A DNA stretch of 64,000 bases, from contig BDDD01000119.1 in assembly GCA_001972305.1 (NCBI GenBank), positions 388,698 through 452,697 of the forward strand, read 5' to 3'. This document shows, piece after piece, positions 1 to 9,993 of the stretch. Both the position numbers and the translations under genes were made by a program. Each line of letters starts with the position of its first letter. Position 1 is the stretch's first letter. Origin of the DNA: Cephalotus follicularis. Lineage: Eukaryota > Streptophyta > Magnoliopsida > Oxalidales > Cephalotaceae. Under the pieces are notes generated by a model. It was given only the letters and a program-made list of their open reading frames with translations. It searched no databases and was not told the origin of the DNA.

Positions 1-440
1 CCTTATGTGAAATGGTTTGATTTGTAGAGGAAAACGTTGTAAATAATTTGAGAATGGTATCGGGTTGAATATTTTACGATCTTCCCTGCACACAAATAGC
101 AAACTAGTCGAAGGTCCAGGAGGTTTCACTCCCGGGGACTCTCCAATGCTTAAGTCAGTCAACGTACAGAAAAGAAAGCACAAAGGTTATTTAAGTGTAA
201 AAATGATAGATCTGTGTAAAGTGTTGCTTTGTAGCATTTATAGAACCTGATTGTAACTCCCTTGCTTGACTTGCGGAGATGATTATTGTACCCTAGGAAA
301 CGATCGAGAATCTCGCACCGTTACCTTATTTGGCGTTCTGCCGTTATGGAGCGTTATCTTTTCAGATTCTAAATGGTTTTACCACATGTTTGTAACTCTG
401 AAGAACAATTTTCTCGTTTTTCAGAGGACACGTAACAGTT
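1..440 (-). repeat. Truncated LTR of a TAT-type Ty3/gypsy element
   Basis: The stretch shares phrases with the LTRs of the gypsy elements at 9.0, 19.0 and 54.0 kb: TTGATTTGTAGAGGAAAAC near base 20, AAGGTCCAGGAGGTT near 110, a CTCCCGGGG-type motif, and ATGCTTAAGTCAGT near 150. On the minus strand a TATAAATG box lies at about 235-242, where the other LTRs have TATAAATA. The left end is outside the window and no internal region follows, so this is an LTR fragment or solo LTR. The right edge near 440 is approximate. Confidence 0.6.
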
Positions 441-686
441 TTGTTTAAACAAAAATTTCTCATATCAAAAATAAACAAAAAACACTTACGTGGAGTTAAC
501 GTGGAAATTATTTGAGAAATTGAAAATTATTTGTGATCTTAGCTGTCAGTTTTTAAAGGATATTAGAGATCTTAGGTGTTAATTTATGAGATTAAACTTT
601 TATTTTTATATACTATATAAATATATATCATTTATGTGTATTGTCACATACATAAAAAAAATGGAGATATGTCTTAAAAAAAAATC
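441..686. other. AT-rich spacer
   Basis: AT-rich sequence between the LTR fragment and the copia element. I see no gene or clear repeat in it. Confidence 0.5.
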
Positions 687-691
687 ACATC

Positions 692-909
692 TGTTATAAA
701 CTTGTGTGATTAACTTATAAAGAAATTAAGAGAGAAAGTAAGAGAGAATAAGAGATCTTTTTATTATGAATTCCTGAATTTCTTCTTAACATTACATTCC
801 TATTTATAGGAGTTTAGGGTGTTATTGGAATAGTAATTGTGGTTGTTGGAATAGTAATTCATACCTAATTTTTGCCTAATTTTGACTAATATTACCTAAC
901 TTTACAATA
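692..909 (-). repeat. Copia LTR (3' LTR of the minus-strand element)
   Basis: 218 bp, matching the right-hand copy apart from its insertion. In the sense direction it begins TATTGTAAA directly after the polypurine tract and ends TTATAACA. A TATAAATA box is read on the minus strand at 801-808. The shared phrases include TTATAAACTTGTGTGATTAA at the plus-strand start. Confidence 0.9.
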
Positions 910-922
910 TTCCCCCTTGAAT
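910..922 (-). other. Polypurine tract of the copia element
   Basis: On the minus strand TTCAAGGGGGAA abuts the 3' LTR start, the expected position for plus-strand DNA priming. Confidence 0.8.
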
Positions 923-1047
923 TTCTATTCCATATTACTATGACTGCCTCGTTAAAACCTTGCTAGGAAAAACCCATTGGGATAAAAATCTTTGCGAAGG
1001 AAAAAGAGTACAATCTCCCCCTGAAACAAAACAAGTTCTTGTACTGT

Positions 1048-2734
1048 ATTAATGAAGATCTTTAATCTTACGCATCCCAATATCATGTCTGAGCTTCTTG
1101 AATGTAGTACATGGTAATGCCTTGGTAAATAAATCCGCTAAATTGTCACATGATCGGATTTGTTGTACATCAATATCACCATTTTTCTGAAGCTCATGGG
1201 CGTAGAAGAATTTTGGTGAAATATGTTTCGTTCGATCACCCTTGATATATCCTCCTCTGAGTTGTGTGATACAAGCAGTGTTATCTTCATATATTACTGT
1301 AGGATTATTTCTAATCGAGGATAGTGCACACGATTCTTGTATATGTTGAATCACTGATCTCAACCATATACATTCTCGGCTTGCTTCATGAATTGCAAGG
1401 ATCTCTGAATGATTCGAAGAAGTTGCTGTCATTGTTTGTTTTGTTGATCGCCATGATATAGCAATGTAACAAAAGGTAAAGACATAACCGGTTTGTGATC
1501 TTGCTTTATGTGGATCAGATAAGTATCCCACATCAGCATATCCAATCAATGTTGATTTTGTTCCCCTTGGATAAAATAGACCCATATCAGTGCTTCCACG
1601 CAGATAGCGCATTATGTGCTTAATCTCATTCCAGTGCCTTCTTATTGGTGTAGAGTTATATCTTGCTAGCAAATTAACAGAAAATGCAATATCAGGTCTT
1701 GTGCAATTTGCAAGATGCAATAGTGTTCCAATTGCGCTAAGATAAGGGACTTCAGGTCCGAGAATTTCTTCCCCTTCTTCTTGAGGACGAAATGGATCAT
1801 TCTTGACATCAAAAGATCGAACGACCATTGGAGTGCTTAGAGGGTAAGCTATGTCCATGTTGAATCGACTAAGAACCTTTTCAGTGTATGTGGATTGATG
1901 GATGAAGATCCCAGATGATATGTGCTTCACCTGTATACCAAGACGAAATTTTGTTTTTCTAAGATCTTTCATTTCAAACTCACCCTTTATATAGGTCGTA
2001 GTCTTTGTAAGTTCTTCAGAAGTACCTACAAGATTTAAGTCATCCACATATACTGCAATAATAGCAAATCCATCATTAGATTTTTTGATAAAAATACATG
2101 GACATATTTGATCATTTGTATACCCTTCTTTGATTAAATATTCACTTAGTCGATTGTACCACATTCGACCAGATTGTTTCAATCCATACAACGAACGTTG
2201 TAGCTTAATTGTATACATGTGGCGAGATTTGTTCGATTCAGGAAATTTAAATCCATCAGGAATTCTCATATATATGTCACTATCAAGTGATCCATATAAG
2301 TATGATGTTACTACGTCCATAAGACGAGTTTCAAGTCCTTTCGAAGCAGCCATACTAATTAGGAATTGAAAAGTGATTCCATCCATAACTGGAGAATATG
2401 TTTCCTGATAATCAATACCTGGTTTATGTGAGAACCCTTGAGCTACAAGCCTTGCTTTGTATTTCACAATTTCATTTTTCTCATTTCGTTTTCGAACAAA
2501 TATCCAACCGAATCCAACAGGGGTTACACCATTTGGTGTTTGAATTATTGGTCCATATACTTTTCGTTTGGACAAAGATTGCAACTTTGCTTGTATTGCA
2601 TCTTTCCATTTTGGCCAATCATTTCTTTGTTGACATTGTTCAATACTTTGTGGTTTAGGATCCATAACAGGATTTGCAATATCCAATGCAACAACATAGG
2701 CAAACTTGTCATTAACTATAATCTCATCTCGATT
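1048..2734 (-). pseudogene. Copia reverse transcriptase and RNase H
   Basis: One long open frame of about 545 residues covers the end of the integrase region, the copia RT and the RNase H. It runs from the PKWKDAIQ-type start of RVT_2 through the catalytic YVDD (AVYVDDLNLVG) to the RNase H motifs TGYVFTF, SSNHSEILAIHEASRE and EDNTACI, ending near DLFTKALP. The frame is unusually intact for a damaged element. A stop codon near 2733 separates it from the upstream remnant, and no protease or integrase core precedes it, so it could only be expressed as part of a gag-RT fusion if that stop were absent. I do not assign a lineage within copia. Confidence 0.88.
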
Positions 2735-3438
2735 TCATATTTGTTCATTATGTGCATAATTAATCGAAACTTCTTGATTTTGAAATCCCACAGCCTCTTC
2801 AGGGTTTTGTACTCTCTCTGTAGTCAATGTGGGTTCTGAAAATAACACATTATCTTGTGTTAATGCTATTTCAAGGTTTTGTATACCACCCTTATTTGCC
2901 TTTCGTTTTCGTGGCACAATATCTTTAGCATGAAATGTTCACGATATTTCTTGAACCCGTGCAACCTATACTGTTGTTGCAGTAATACATTGGATGCATG
3001 AAATGTTCGATATGTTTTCTCCAGTAACATATCATCGGTGATAACTTCACCATACATCTTTAATTGTGATACAATTTTGAACAACGTGGAATTATATTCC
3101 GAAACTGTTTTAAAGTCTTAAAATCGTAGTTGTGACCAATCATTCAATGTCTTTGGCAGTACAACAGCTTTCAAGTGTTCAAACCTATCATTTAGGTTTT
3201 GCCACAGTTCAAGTGGATTTTCAACAGTTAAATATTCATATTTCAGGCCATCATCAATATGATGCCTTAGGAAAATCAACGCAGTGGCGCGTTCCTCATT
3301 TGATGCTGCAATATCTTCATCAATTGTGTGCCTTAATTTCTTAGCACTCAAATGCAGTTTCACATCAAGTACCCATGATAGATAATTCTTTCCAGAAATA
3401 TCAAGAGCAATGAATTTCTGATTTTCAATGTTTGCCAT
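2735..3438 (-). pseudogene. Copia gag remnant fused to the post-integrase segment
   Basis: The gag starts at an ATG at 3438 (MANIENQKFIALDISGKNY). It shows the gag pattern of LSWVLDVKLHL, then ATALIFLRHHI and LWQNLNDRF. A stop or frame break occurs near 3118, and gag resumes through FHASNVLLQQQYR. Around 2930-2940 gag passes directly into a lysine/arginine-rich stretch (VPRKRKANKG) that normally lies after integrase. The zinc knuckle, protease and integrase core are therefore deleted. A 13 bp direct repeat, GCATGAAATGTTC, occurs at 2928-2940 and 2996-3008, next to the junction. Confidence 0.8.
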
Positions 3439-3505
3439 TTTTATACTGAATGAAAAGATAAAAATAAATGTCATTTAAGTATAGTAAATAAATAAAATTT
3501 ACTGA

Positions 3506-3652
3506 AATAAAAAAAATTTGGGACCTCATTGGTGCAATCATAGGCCACGCTCATTTTTATGAGAGCACTTGAGCATAATGGGGCTTTTTGAGACTCGAAC
3601 GCCGGACCTCATGTATGAATGAGCGGCTTCCTACCGCTAAATCACCGCCTCA
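3506..3652 (-). mobile_element. tRNA-derived SINE
   Basis: On the minus strand the head resembles a tRNA gene with pol III promoter boxes: an A-box-like TTAGCGGTAGG (3630-3640) and a B-box-like GTTCGAGTCTC (3590-3600), about 30 bp apart. The body ends in a T-run next to a T/A-rich tail, as in several plant SINE families. The 5 bp ACTGA flanks both ends (3501-3505 and 3653-3657). It lies in the untranslated leader of the copia element. It is not a tRNA gene, since no cloverleaf with acceptor and anticodon arms can be formed over the full length. Confidence 0.72.
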
Positions 3653-3657
3653 ACTGA

Positions 3658-4178
3658 TGATAACGGTTTGCAATAATAAATATATATAGATATATGATAA
3701 TATACTTACTTACATTATTAAATGGATCAAATATTAGATAATTGCAATAACTAAAATTGATCATAAAACAAATAATATAAATATATAAAATAGTAAACGG
3801 GTTCTCACCTATACATCGTAAGGTGATACCGTTAGATATTAAATATATAGTTTCCCACTAAGTCTCAGGCAATTCCAGTAGACAAATGGTACCTGAAGAA
3901 CAATAAATCACAACAATGTTTCACACCACTTATATGGTGATCAGCACATATAAGTAATAAGCTAAAGTAATAATAGAGACATACGTTTTCATACGCCGTC
4001 GGTACTCCGTATAAACGATGAAATCGCGAAACTTTATTATATATATAATATACGTTTCCACATATAAGTGGTAATCTGACCAATCGATGGAACCGTTAAT
4101 CTCTCTCTATATATATATATATGTACATACATATGTGATAAACTAATTTAAATTACCTCAAATCTCAGCTGGATAGAG
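3658..4178 (-). other. Copia untranslated leader between PBS and gag
   Basis: AT-rich sequence with several TATATA runs between the SINE and the primer-binding site. It contains no convincing open frame. By position it is the 5' leader of the copia element. Confidence 0.6.
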
Positions 4179-4194
4179 TCTCATACTGATAACG
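4179..4194 (-). other. Degenerate copia primer-binding site
   Basis: Directly inside the 5' LTR the minus strand reads CGTTATCAGTATGAGACTC. This resembles the TATCAG core of the initiator tRNA-Met PBS of copia elements, but it is diverged. Confidence 0.55.
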
Positions 4195-5521
4195 TGTTAT
4201 AAACTTGTGTGATTAACTTATAAAGAAATTGAGAGAGAAAGTAAGAGAGAATAAGTGCCCGTTTAGGACTGAGTTGGGATAGCCAAAATCTATTATTTCA
4301 ACTAATAATCTATTTACAACCTGTTTTGTTACAATTTTACAAAAGCTATTAAGAAAAAGCTATTTTTGTTTTACTCTATGAAACGCTATTTCTTAGAAAG
4401 CTGCTGGTAGCTGTGTTCTCACAAATCTATTTTTCACAATGCCATTTCTCAAGATGCTCTTACCTCTCTGTTTCTCTCTCACCCATTACTCCACTCATCT
4501 CTCTCTCCTCCTACCTCTCTCTCCATTTTCCTTTTACCATTTCTCATCTGAGTGTATAAAGCCCAGCCACCCACGGAGCAAAATCACTTTCTCCCAACCA
4601 GAACGCAAGCCATAGCTCTTTCTTTCTCACACTCTCAAATCTTATCTGCACTCTCACATATGAAACCAAAGCAAAACAAAACCGATAAACCTTAGCAAAT
4701 GGACAAGATGAAGCTTCAAGGTCAAGTTGAAATCTAGTGGATCTGGTCGGTGGTTAAAGAAGACGCTTTGGTGGGTACTTTGATTTTGGAGATGGTGGCT
4801 GCTTGGGGATGTACGGCGGCGTTTTGAACGGCTGTCGTTTTGGGCTTTGAGGGTAGTGTGATGGCAACGACTTTGATAAGGGTGGTTGTTTGAGGCTGTG
4901 ACTATGGTTCTTAGGATTGTGCTGCCGTTGTTTTTTTTTCTTTTTTTCTTGTTACTATGTTTTTCTCCCTTTGGATTGACTATGGATGATGATAGCTACT
5001 GTGTGCAGGCTTTTTTTGTTTGTGTGGCTTCTGGGTTCTTTCAGTTTTTATAGCTTAGGATAACAGTGATTTGTGAACGAATGCTCTGTGTGATTATTTG
5101 TGACAATGGTGTGTAGCGGTTTATGTGACAAGAACCACAAACAACAATAGTACCGAGTGCTATGTGGGTTTGTTAATAACTGTACGGTGGTGGACATGGA
5201 TGTTGAAGATAGTTTGTTTTTCTCTGATTTTTAGTTATTTTATTTACCAAACACTTCTGCAAAAAGTGATTCTACCCACAACACTTTTAGCCACAGCACT
5301 TTTACCCACAACACTTTTAAAAGTGATTTTACACAACACACAGTAATACCAAACGGACCTTAAGAGATTTTCTTATTATGAATTCATTAATTTCTTCTTA
5401 ACATTACATTCATATTTATAGGAATTTAGAGAGTTGTTAGAATAGTAATTATAGTTATTGGAATAATAATTCATACTTAATTTTTACCTAACTTTGACTA
5501 ATATTACCTAATTTTACAATA
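4195..5521 (-). repeat. Copia LTR (5' LTR), split by an insertion
   Basis: The first 60 bp (4195-4255) and the last 160 bp (5361-5521) together match the 218 bp LTR at 692-909. The 1.1 kb between them is a separate insertion. A minus-strand TATAAATA lies at 5413-5420. Confidence 0.88.
4255..5360. mobile_element. Non-autonomous TIR DNA transposon nested in the copia LTR
   Basis: About 1.1 kb interrupts an LTR whose uninterrupted partner is at 692-909. The ends form a short imperfect inverted repeat: GTGCCCGTTTAGGA on the left against AGGTCCGTTTGGTA from the right. TAA(G) is repeated at 4252-4255 and 5361-5364. A 3 bp TAA duplication with GG(T/C)CCGTTTGG-like ends recalls PIF/Harbinger (Tourist-like) elements, but the superfamily is uncertain. 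The interior includes a CT-rich stretch at 4470-4640 and GT-rich, low-complexity sequence near 4900-5100. It has no transposase frame. Confidence 0.7.
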
Positions 5522-5526
5522 ACATC

Positions 5527-8500
5527 TCTGTATTCACCTTAAACAAATTGTTCCACGAATATTGTTAACCAAATAAGTTAAAAATTTAAAATGCAAAACG
5601 ATGTCCGCAGCCTCACAGAACTAATGGGGTAATTGCTGGGCCAATACGCAATAAAATGCCAAGGCCCAAATACAGTATCCTACGTACTTCCCTACCGTAG
5701 AGGCAGAAGCTCACGTAGATCGGTGGACTTTGTTTGTTACGCTAGCTACAAAGGCTGAGCGACCCCCCAACAAGAGAACGGTGTAAGCCCAATTTATGAT
5801 CAGTCGGGCTTCAACCCTGTCAACATCCCCCCCGTTGTTTTTTTTAGCTCTCTAAGCCTCCAAATACTACACTGAAAAATCCAATATATATCAATCTATG
5901 GGGTCTGGGCTTTAGCCCATAATTATCCTCTCTTTTTTTTTCGCGTTTTAATTTACTTATTATTTCGACAAGACCTTTGTTGACTATTGGCGTTTGTAGA
6001 GCCCCTTTTTTTTTATGAGTAATGTTAGGAACGTCTAACAAAAAGAAATGTAATTGAAAAGTATTATTATTGAATTGAATTAAACAATGTGATGTTTTGA
6101 AATTAATTGTTTTTTTTGTTCTTGTTATCTATAACATTATTCGCTATTTTATGTTGTACTCCATATTTTTAATTAAAATAAATAAACAAAATTAAGTTCA
6201 TTATAACCTTTAAAATTGTCCAAAAAAAAAAAGAAGAAAAATAATGAAACGAGGGGTGCCCAATACATGCACCTATATATTACTTAATCCTTGCTTAATT
6301 ATACACTCTTTTTGTTGTAGTACATTTATCAGCCATTCTAATTTGAACCATATAACTCTCACTTTGAAAAAGCACATTATTAATTTAGTTTTCACACTTA
6401 TTATTCTAACCCTGATCTATTTTGAGCTTGGAGCACTTTGAGCTCCTTAATTTATCGTCGGCCAAGCTCACACTTTAGAAGTGATGGGGGCACATGCATT
6501 TGGGTATTAGCATGGATCTCTCTCGAGAAGAACCTGTATGTCCACTTATAGGACCTGAGTGGCTGCACCTCATCACCTCCCAAAAGTGTCCATTAATTTC
6601 GAGGGTCAACTTGTGTTGCTCTTTTGTCTGCCACCGATCCTAGAAACCCTACTTTTCATTCTCACTCAAAAGGACTCTTCTCCATTATATATGTCTCTAC
6701 TTGCCCTCATCTTATCTCTTCACTTCTCTTGAACATGTAGCTAGTCCACAATATACTTCTTTTCTTTTTTCCCATATAAAGCCAAACTATACGTGCAGCT
6801 TGTTAATTTCATAAAAGGACCTTGACACATCAGTTGTGGACTTAATCTTGACAGAACTTTGAGAACCACTTCATGAAATTTTTAAGTATTGAATGCAAGA
6901 TATTGATGGTAAGAGAGACGTTTGAGTAAGAAACTTAACTACTGTCAATGATGTTAGAGAAATTTGGCCGCATATTTGTTGAAAGAAATTCCAAGAACTG
7001 CTCCAGTAGAGACTAGAGAGTAAGCGATGTTTCATCTACTTACACAGGAAGTCACAGTGTCTGTAATTATTAGCATTCAATAATGGATAGGACAAATCCT
7101 ATCATTTGGAACTAATGATATCAACATTTACAAGTTAACCAAGTCCTGGAACTATAAGTCAAAAGAAAAAAAAAACTGAATGTATTTTAATTTGATGAAA
7201 AAAAAAAAAAAAACACTTTGACAAAATAAACCTTCGTATAAGAACCCATCGTCTTTACTTCATTAATTAGTTTCTTTTCACCAAAAGAAAAAAAAAATGA
7301 TTCCGTTTCTATATTTTATATTAATCAAGAACAAATGTTTATCAATTCCTTAATTAATCCTTAACTATTTTTCTGTAATCACTATTTTTATCTAATCACA
7401 AATACTCCATATCATTTAAGCCAAGCAATTGGAATGTTCAACTCAACTCAATTCAATCTTTACCTTAGTAATACGGATCGAGAAAAAAATTGCAAGTCAC
7501 TAAGAAAATTTGATTAATGGATCTATTTTTGGGATGTTAAGGCATCTCATATGGTTAAATAAAGAGATTATTTACATTTAAATATTTAGAGACCCCTCGT
7601 CCTCGTAAGCATGCTTTATAAATAGTATAAATATTTAAAATAAAATTTTAAATTAAAGTATGATATTAAAATAAAATATAAGCCATAACTTAAAAAGTAT
7701 ATATCAGTAGAATTAGCTAAAGAGATAACGCGTTCGGATCTAATGATAATGAGTCCATTGAGTTCAAGACCAATGTATAACGGAAAAAAATACACGTGAA
7801 TGAACGAGTTATGATTTTTTAAACTCCTAAACATTTATTTAAATCCTGACACAATAGATCGACCGTATTTATCTCTAATATGAAGTGAACCAAAGTGGTA
7901 GTCTCTTTCAAAATCAATTCTGATATTTTGAATTGATTTGATTTGATTTGATTTCTTTCTTGTTTACTGACGTGTAAACCTATCAGAACTATTAGACGAA
8001 TCGGATTTCAGATCAATCCAACTGAGAATCAAATCAATTGCCATCTAGAAAAGCAACTCACTTGTCATCAAGACTATTATCTTCAAATTTCAACTTCCTT
8101 TTATCATTTTCATGCGTATAATTTAAATTTTGCATTAGTTTCTCCAATTTTCTATAAATAAAAACTAAATAGAATAATTACTGAATGAATAATGTTACTA
8201 ACCACAATTGTGATATTATCACAATTGAAATGTCAAAATATTATTAGCAGATATTCTACCCTGCAAACATATTCATATTTCCATGATTTTGGTCTTGGTA
8301 TGATGAAGGAAGTTTTCATCCACCTTCTAAGATTTCTTTTTCCCTCATCTCTAATTAGTAATTTATGATGTATCATTACAAGTAGTTTACCAGATATTAG
8401 TATTGTAGGAAAAATTGTACAATATACCATCGGTGAGAGAATGATAAATTGGTAAAATTATGAGGTGAATCTTATACGTGTGAGAGTCACTTATCATTTT

Positions 8501-9026
8501 CAAAGTGTTAAAAGACTTTCTGATATTGTAGAGGCTCTGTTAATGTTTAGTGATTGCCTGATTGGAGGACCAAAGAGGCACATCGCACAACCGAGACTAG
8601 CTTTATTAGTCCGTACTGTACTGCTCCTGGTTTCACCTTTCTTTGTTAATTTCCCCCTCATAAACGGGAACGCATGATTCCTTTTACCTAGACTCATATT
8701 TGTCAGGTCTCACCAATTCAGCATTCATTCTTAGATTGTATATGGATATGATATAAGTTACACATCGGATACAAGTATATATGGGATCTCAATATTGAAG
8801 GATTATAAACACCACATAGAAATGGAAATTCAAAAGAATAATACTTCTCTTCGTTCTATCATTAATATTTCGACGATCTATAAATTCTATTTTATAAATT
8901 TAATTGTTATATTCGATGATCTATCTATATAAATCATACATGTCACGTTTTAAAATATATTGAATATATGTGTTTGTTAAATCTATATACGATCATTTCA
9001 ACTATATATAAAATTTTAATTGTTAA
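5527..9026. other. AT-rich intergenic sequence
   Basis: No gene is supportable. There is a GC-richer patch at 5630-5830, a promoter-like patch at 6640-6740 (TATATATG followed by a CT-rich stretch with no coding frame after it), and TTGAT pentamer runs near 7925-7960. A small hairpin pairs CACAATTGTGATATTATCAC with adjacent AATTG around 8203-8226. Homopolymer A-runs lie at 7165-7215. Confidence 0.5.
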
Positions 9027-9447
9027 TGTTGAAATCAACTACATAACAATCTCCTACGTGTAGAGGTTTAATTTGTAGAGGAAAACCTGTTGAATGCTCC
9101 GAGAATGATGTTGGATTTGTGTTATTTGGTGATCCCTGCACAAAGAGAAAGCAATCCATCGAAAGACAAAAAACTTTTACTCACAAGGACCTTCTGATGC
9201 TTAAGTCAGTTAAATGCATAAAATATAATATGTGTGAATGGCAAATTGTTCGACCCTTGCATAGTTTTTCTTAGGGGTATTTATAGCCTTACCTGATTGA
9301 GATTGTCTCTCAACAGCTTGCATCGTGGAGGAGTTTAATGTCCCAAAGAAACGGCCGAATCTGTTAGGCGTTTCCCTATTTTTGAAAGAGTGGCGCTTTA
9401 TTTGTGGGATCTTATGCCTCAATAATAATCAATTTTTTCCCATATCA
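9027..9447 (-). repeat. 3' LTR of element B
   Basis: 421 bp, homologous to 19023-19478 but lacking about 35 bp near GAAAGAGTG (9390). In sense it begins TGATATGGG and ends TTTCAACA. A minus-strand TATAAATA lies at 9278-9285. Confidence 0.9.
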
Positions 9448-9465
9448 TATGTCCCATGGTCTTCA
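9448..9465 (-). other. Polypurine tract of element B, degraded
   Basis: On the minus strand AAGACCATGGGACAT abuts the LTR. The same place in C reads AGGACCAGGGGGGCATA, so this tract has lost part of its G-run. Confidence 0.6.
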
Positions 9466-9738
9466 TTTTCTGGGTTTGACAGAGGAGGAAGACTATTAGT
9501 GAGGTAAACTTGCTTTGAGCGGGCCTTTAATGCTTAATTAGGGTTGTTTTAGCTTTTGGGCCTTGCTATTTGGCCTATCTCTAGCATTATCCATGGTGTG
9601 GCAGAGCAAGCGTAACTTCCGCTTATGTCTTTTCACTTGCCGCGCATGGTCTCTTTGTTTCTTGTGTTTGATTTGATGGGCTGATCTAGGCAGTTTGATT
9701 CCGCGGAGATCTAATGGTCTGAAATCAGTCTAGAGCCC

Positions 9739-9951
9739 TTTAAATTGCTATTTCTTCTTGGAGAAGTTTCTTTACTTTACACTTCTTCAAATTTCAAAGC
9801 ACTTGCTCAACCAAATTTTTTGATCTTCCCAAACTTTAAATCAATTTCCCTTCGAATCTCCTTTTGCAAAAATCTCAGGTGAGCCGTTCTCTGCTGTTTG
9901 TTTTGCAAACTGATTAAGGCGTTACTTTTGGTTTTTTCTATCTTCTTATCC

Positions 9952-9985
<34 letters not shown>

Positions 9986-9993
9986 GGTTCCAG
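9739..9993 (+). promoter_or_regulatory. Promoter and leader of the antisense gene in B, with a 5'-UTR intron
   Basis: A TATA-like TTTAAATT at 9739-9746 is followed about 133 bp later by a donor CTCAG/GTGAGC (GT at 9879). The intron ends in a (CT)n tract and TTCCAG directly before the ATG at 9994. The same layout, TATA-like box then donor about 130 bp on, occurs in C and D. Confidence 0.6.

Larger units (their letters stand above)
687..5526 (-). mobile_element. Ty1/copia LTR retrotransposon, defective, with nested insertions
   Basis: Two LTRs (692-909 and 4195-5521) enclose a 3.3 kb internal region, and the 5 bp ACATC flanks both outer ends (687-691 and 5522-5526) as a target-site duplication. 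Gag, RT and RNase H are read on the minus strand. On that strand the element reads LTR, PBS, gag, RT-RNase H, PPT, LTR. Protease and nearly all of integrase are missing. A SINE lies in the leader and a TIR element splits the right-hand LTR, so the copia insertion is older than both. It cannot be autonomous. Confidence 0.92.

Noticed and set aside
3540..3660. A tRNA gene on the minus strand
   Set aside because: The A- and B-box-like motifs are present but no complete cloverleaf fits, and the unit has a T-rich tail and a target duplication. It is better called a SINE.
6244..6441. A small membrane protein gene of 65 codons
   Set aside because: Hydrophobicity comes from AT-rich codons, and there is no promoter context or similarity I can name.
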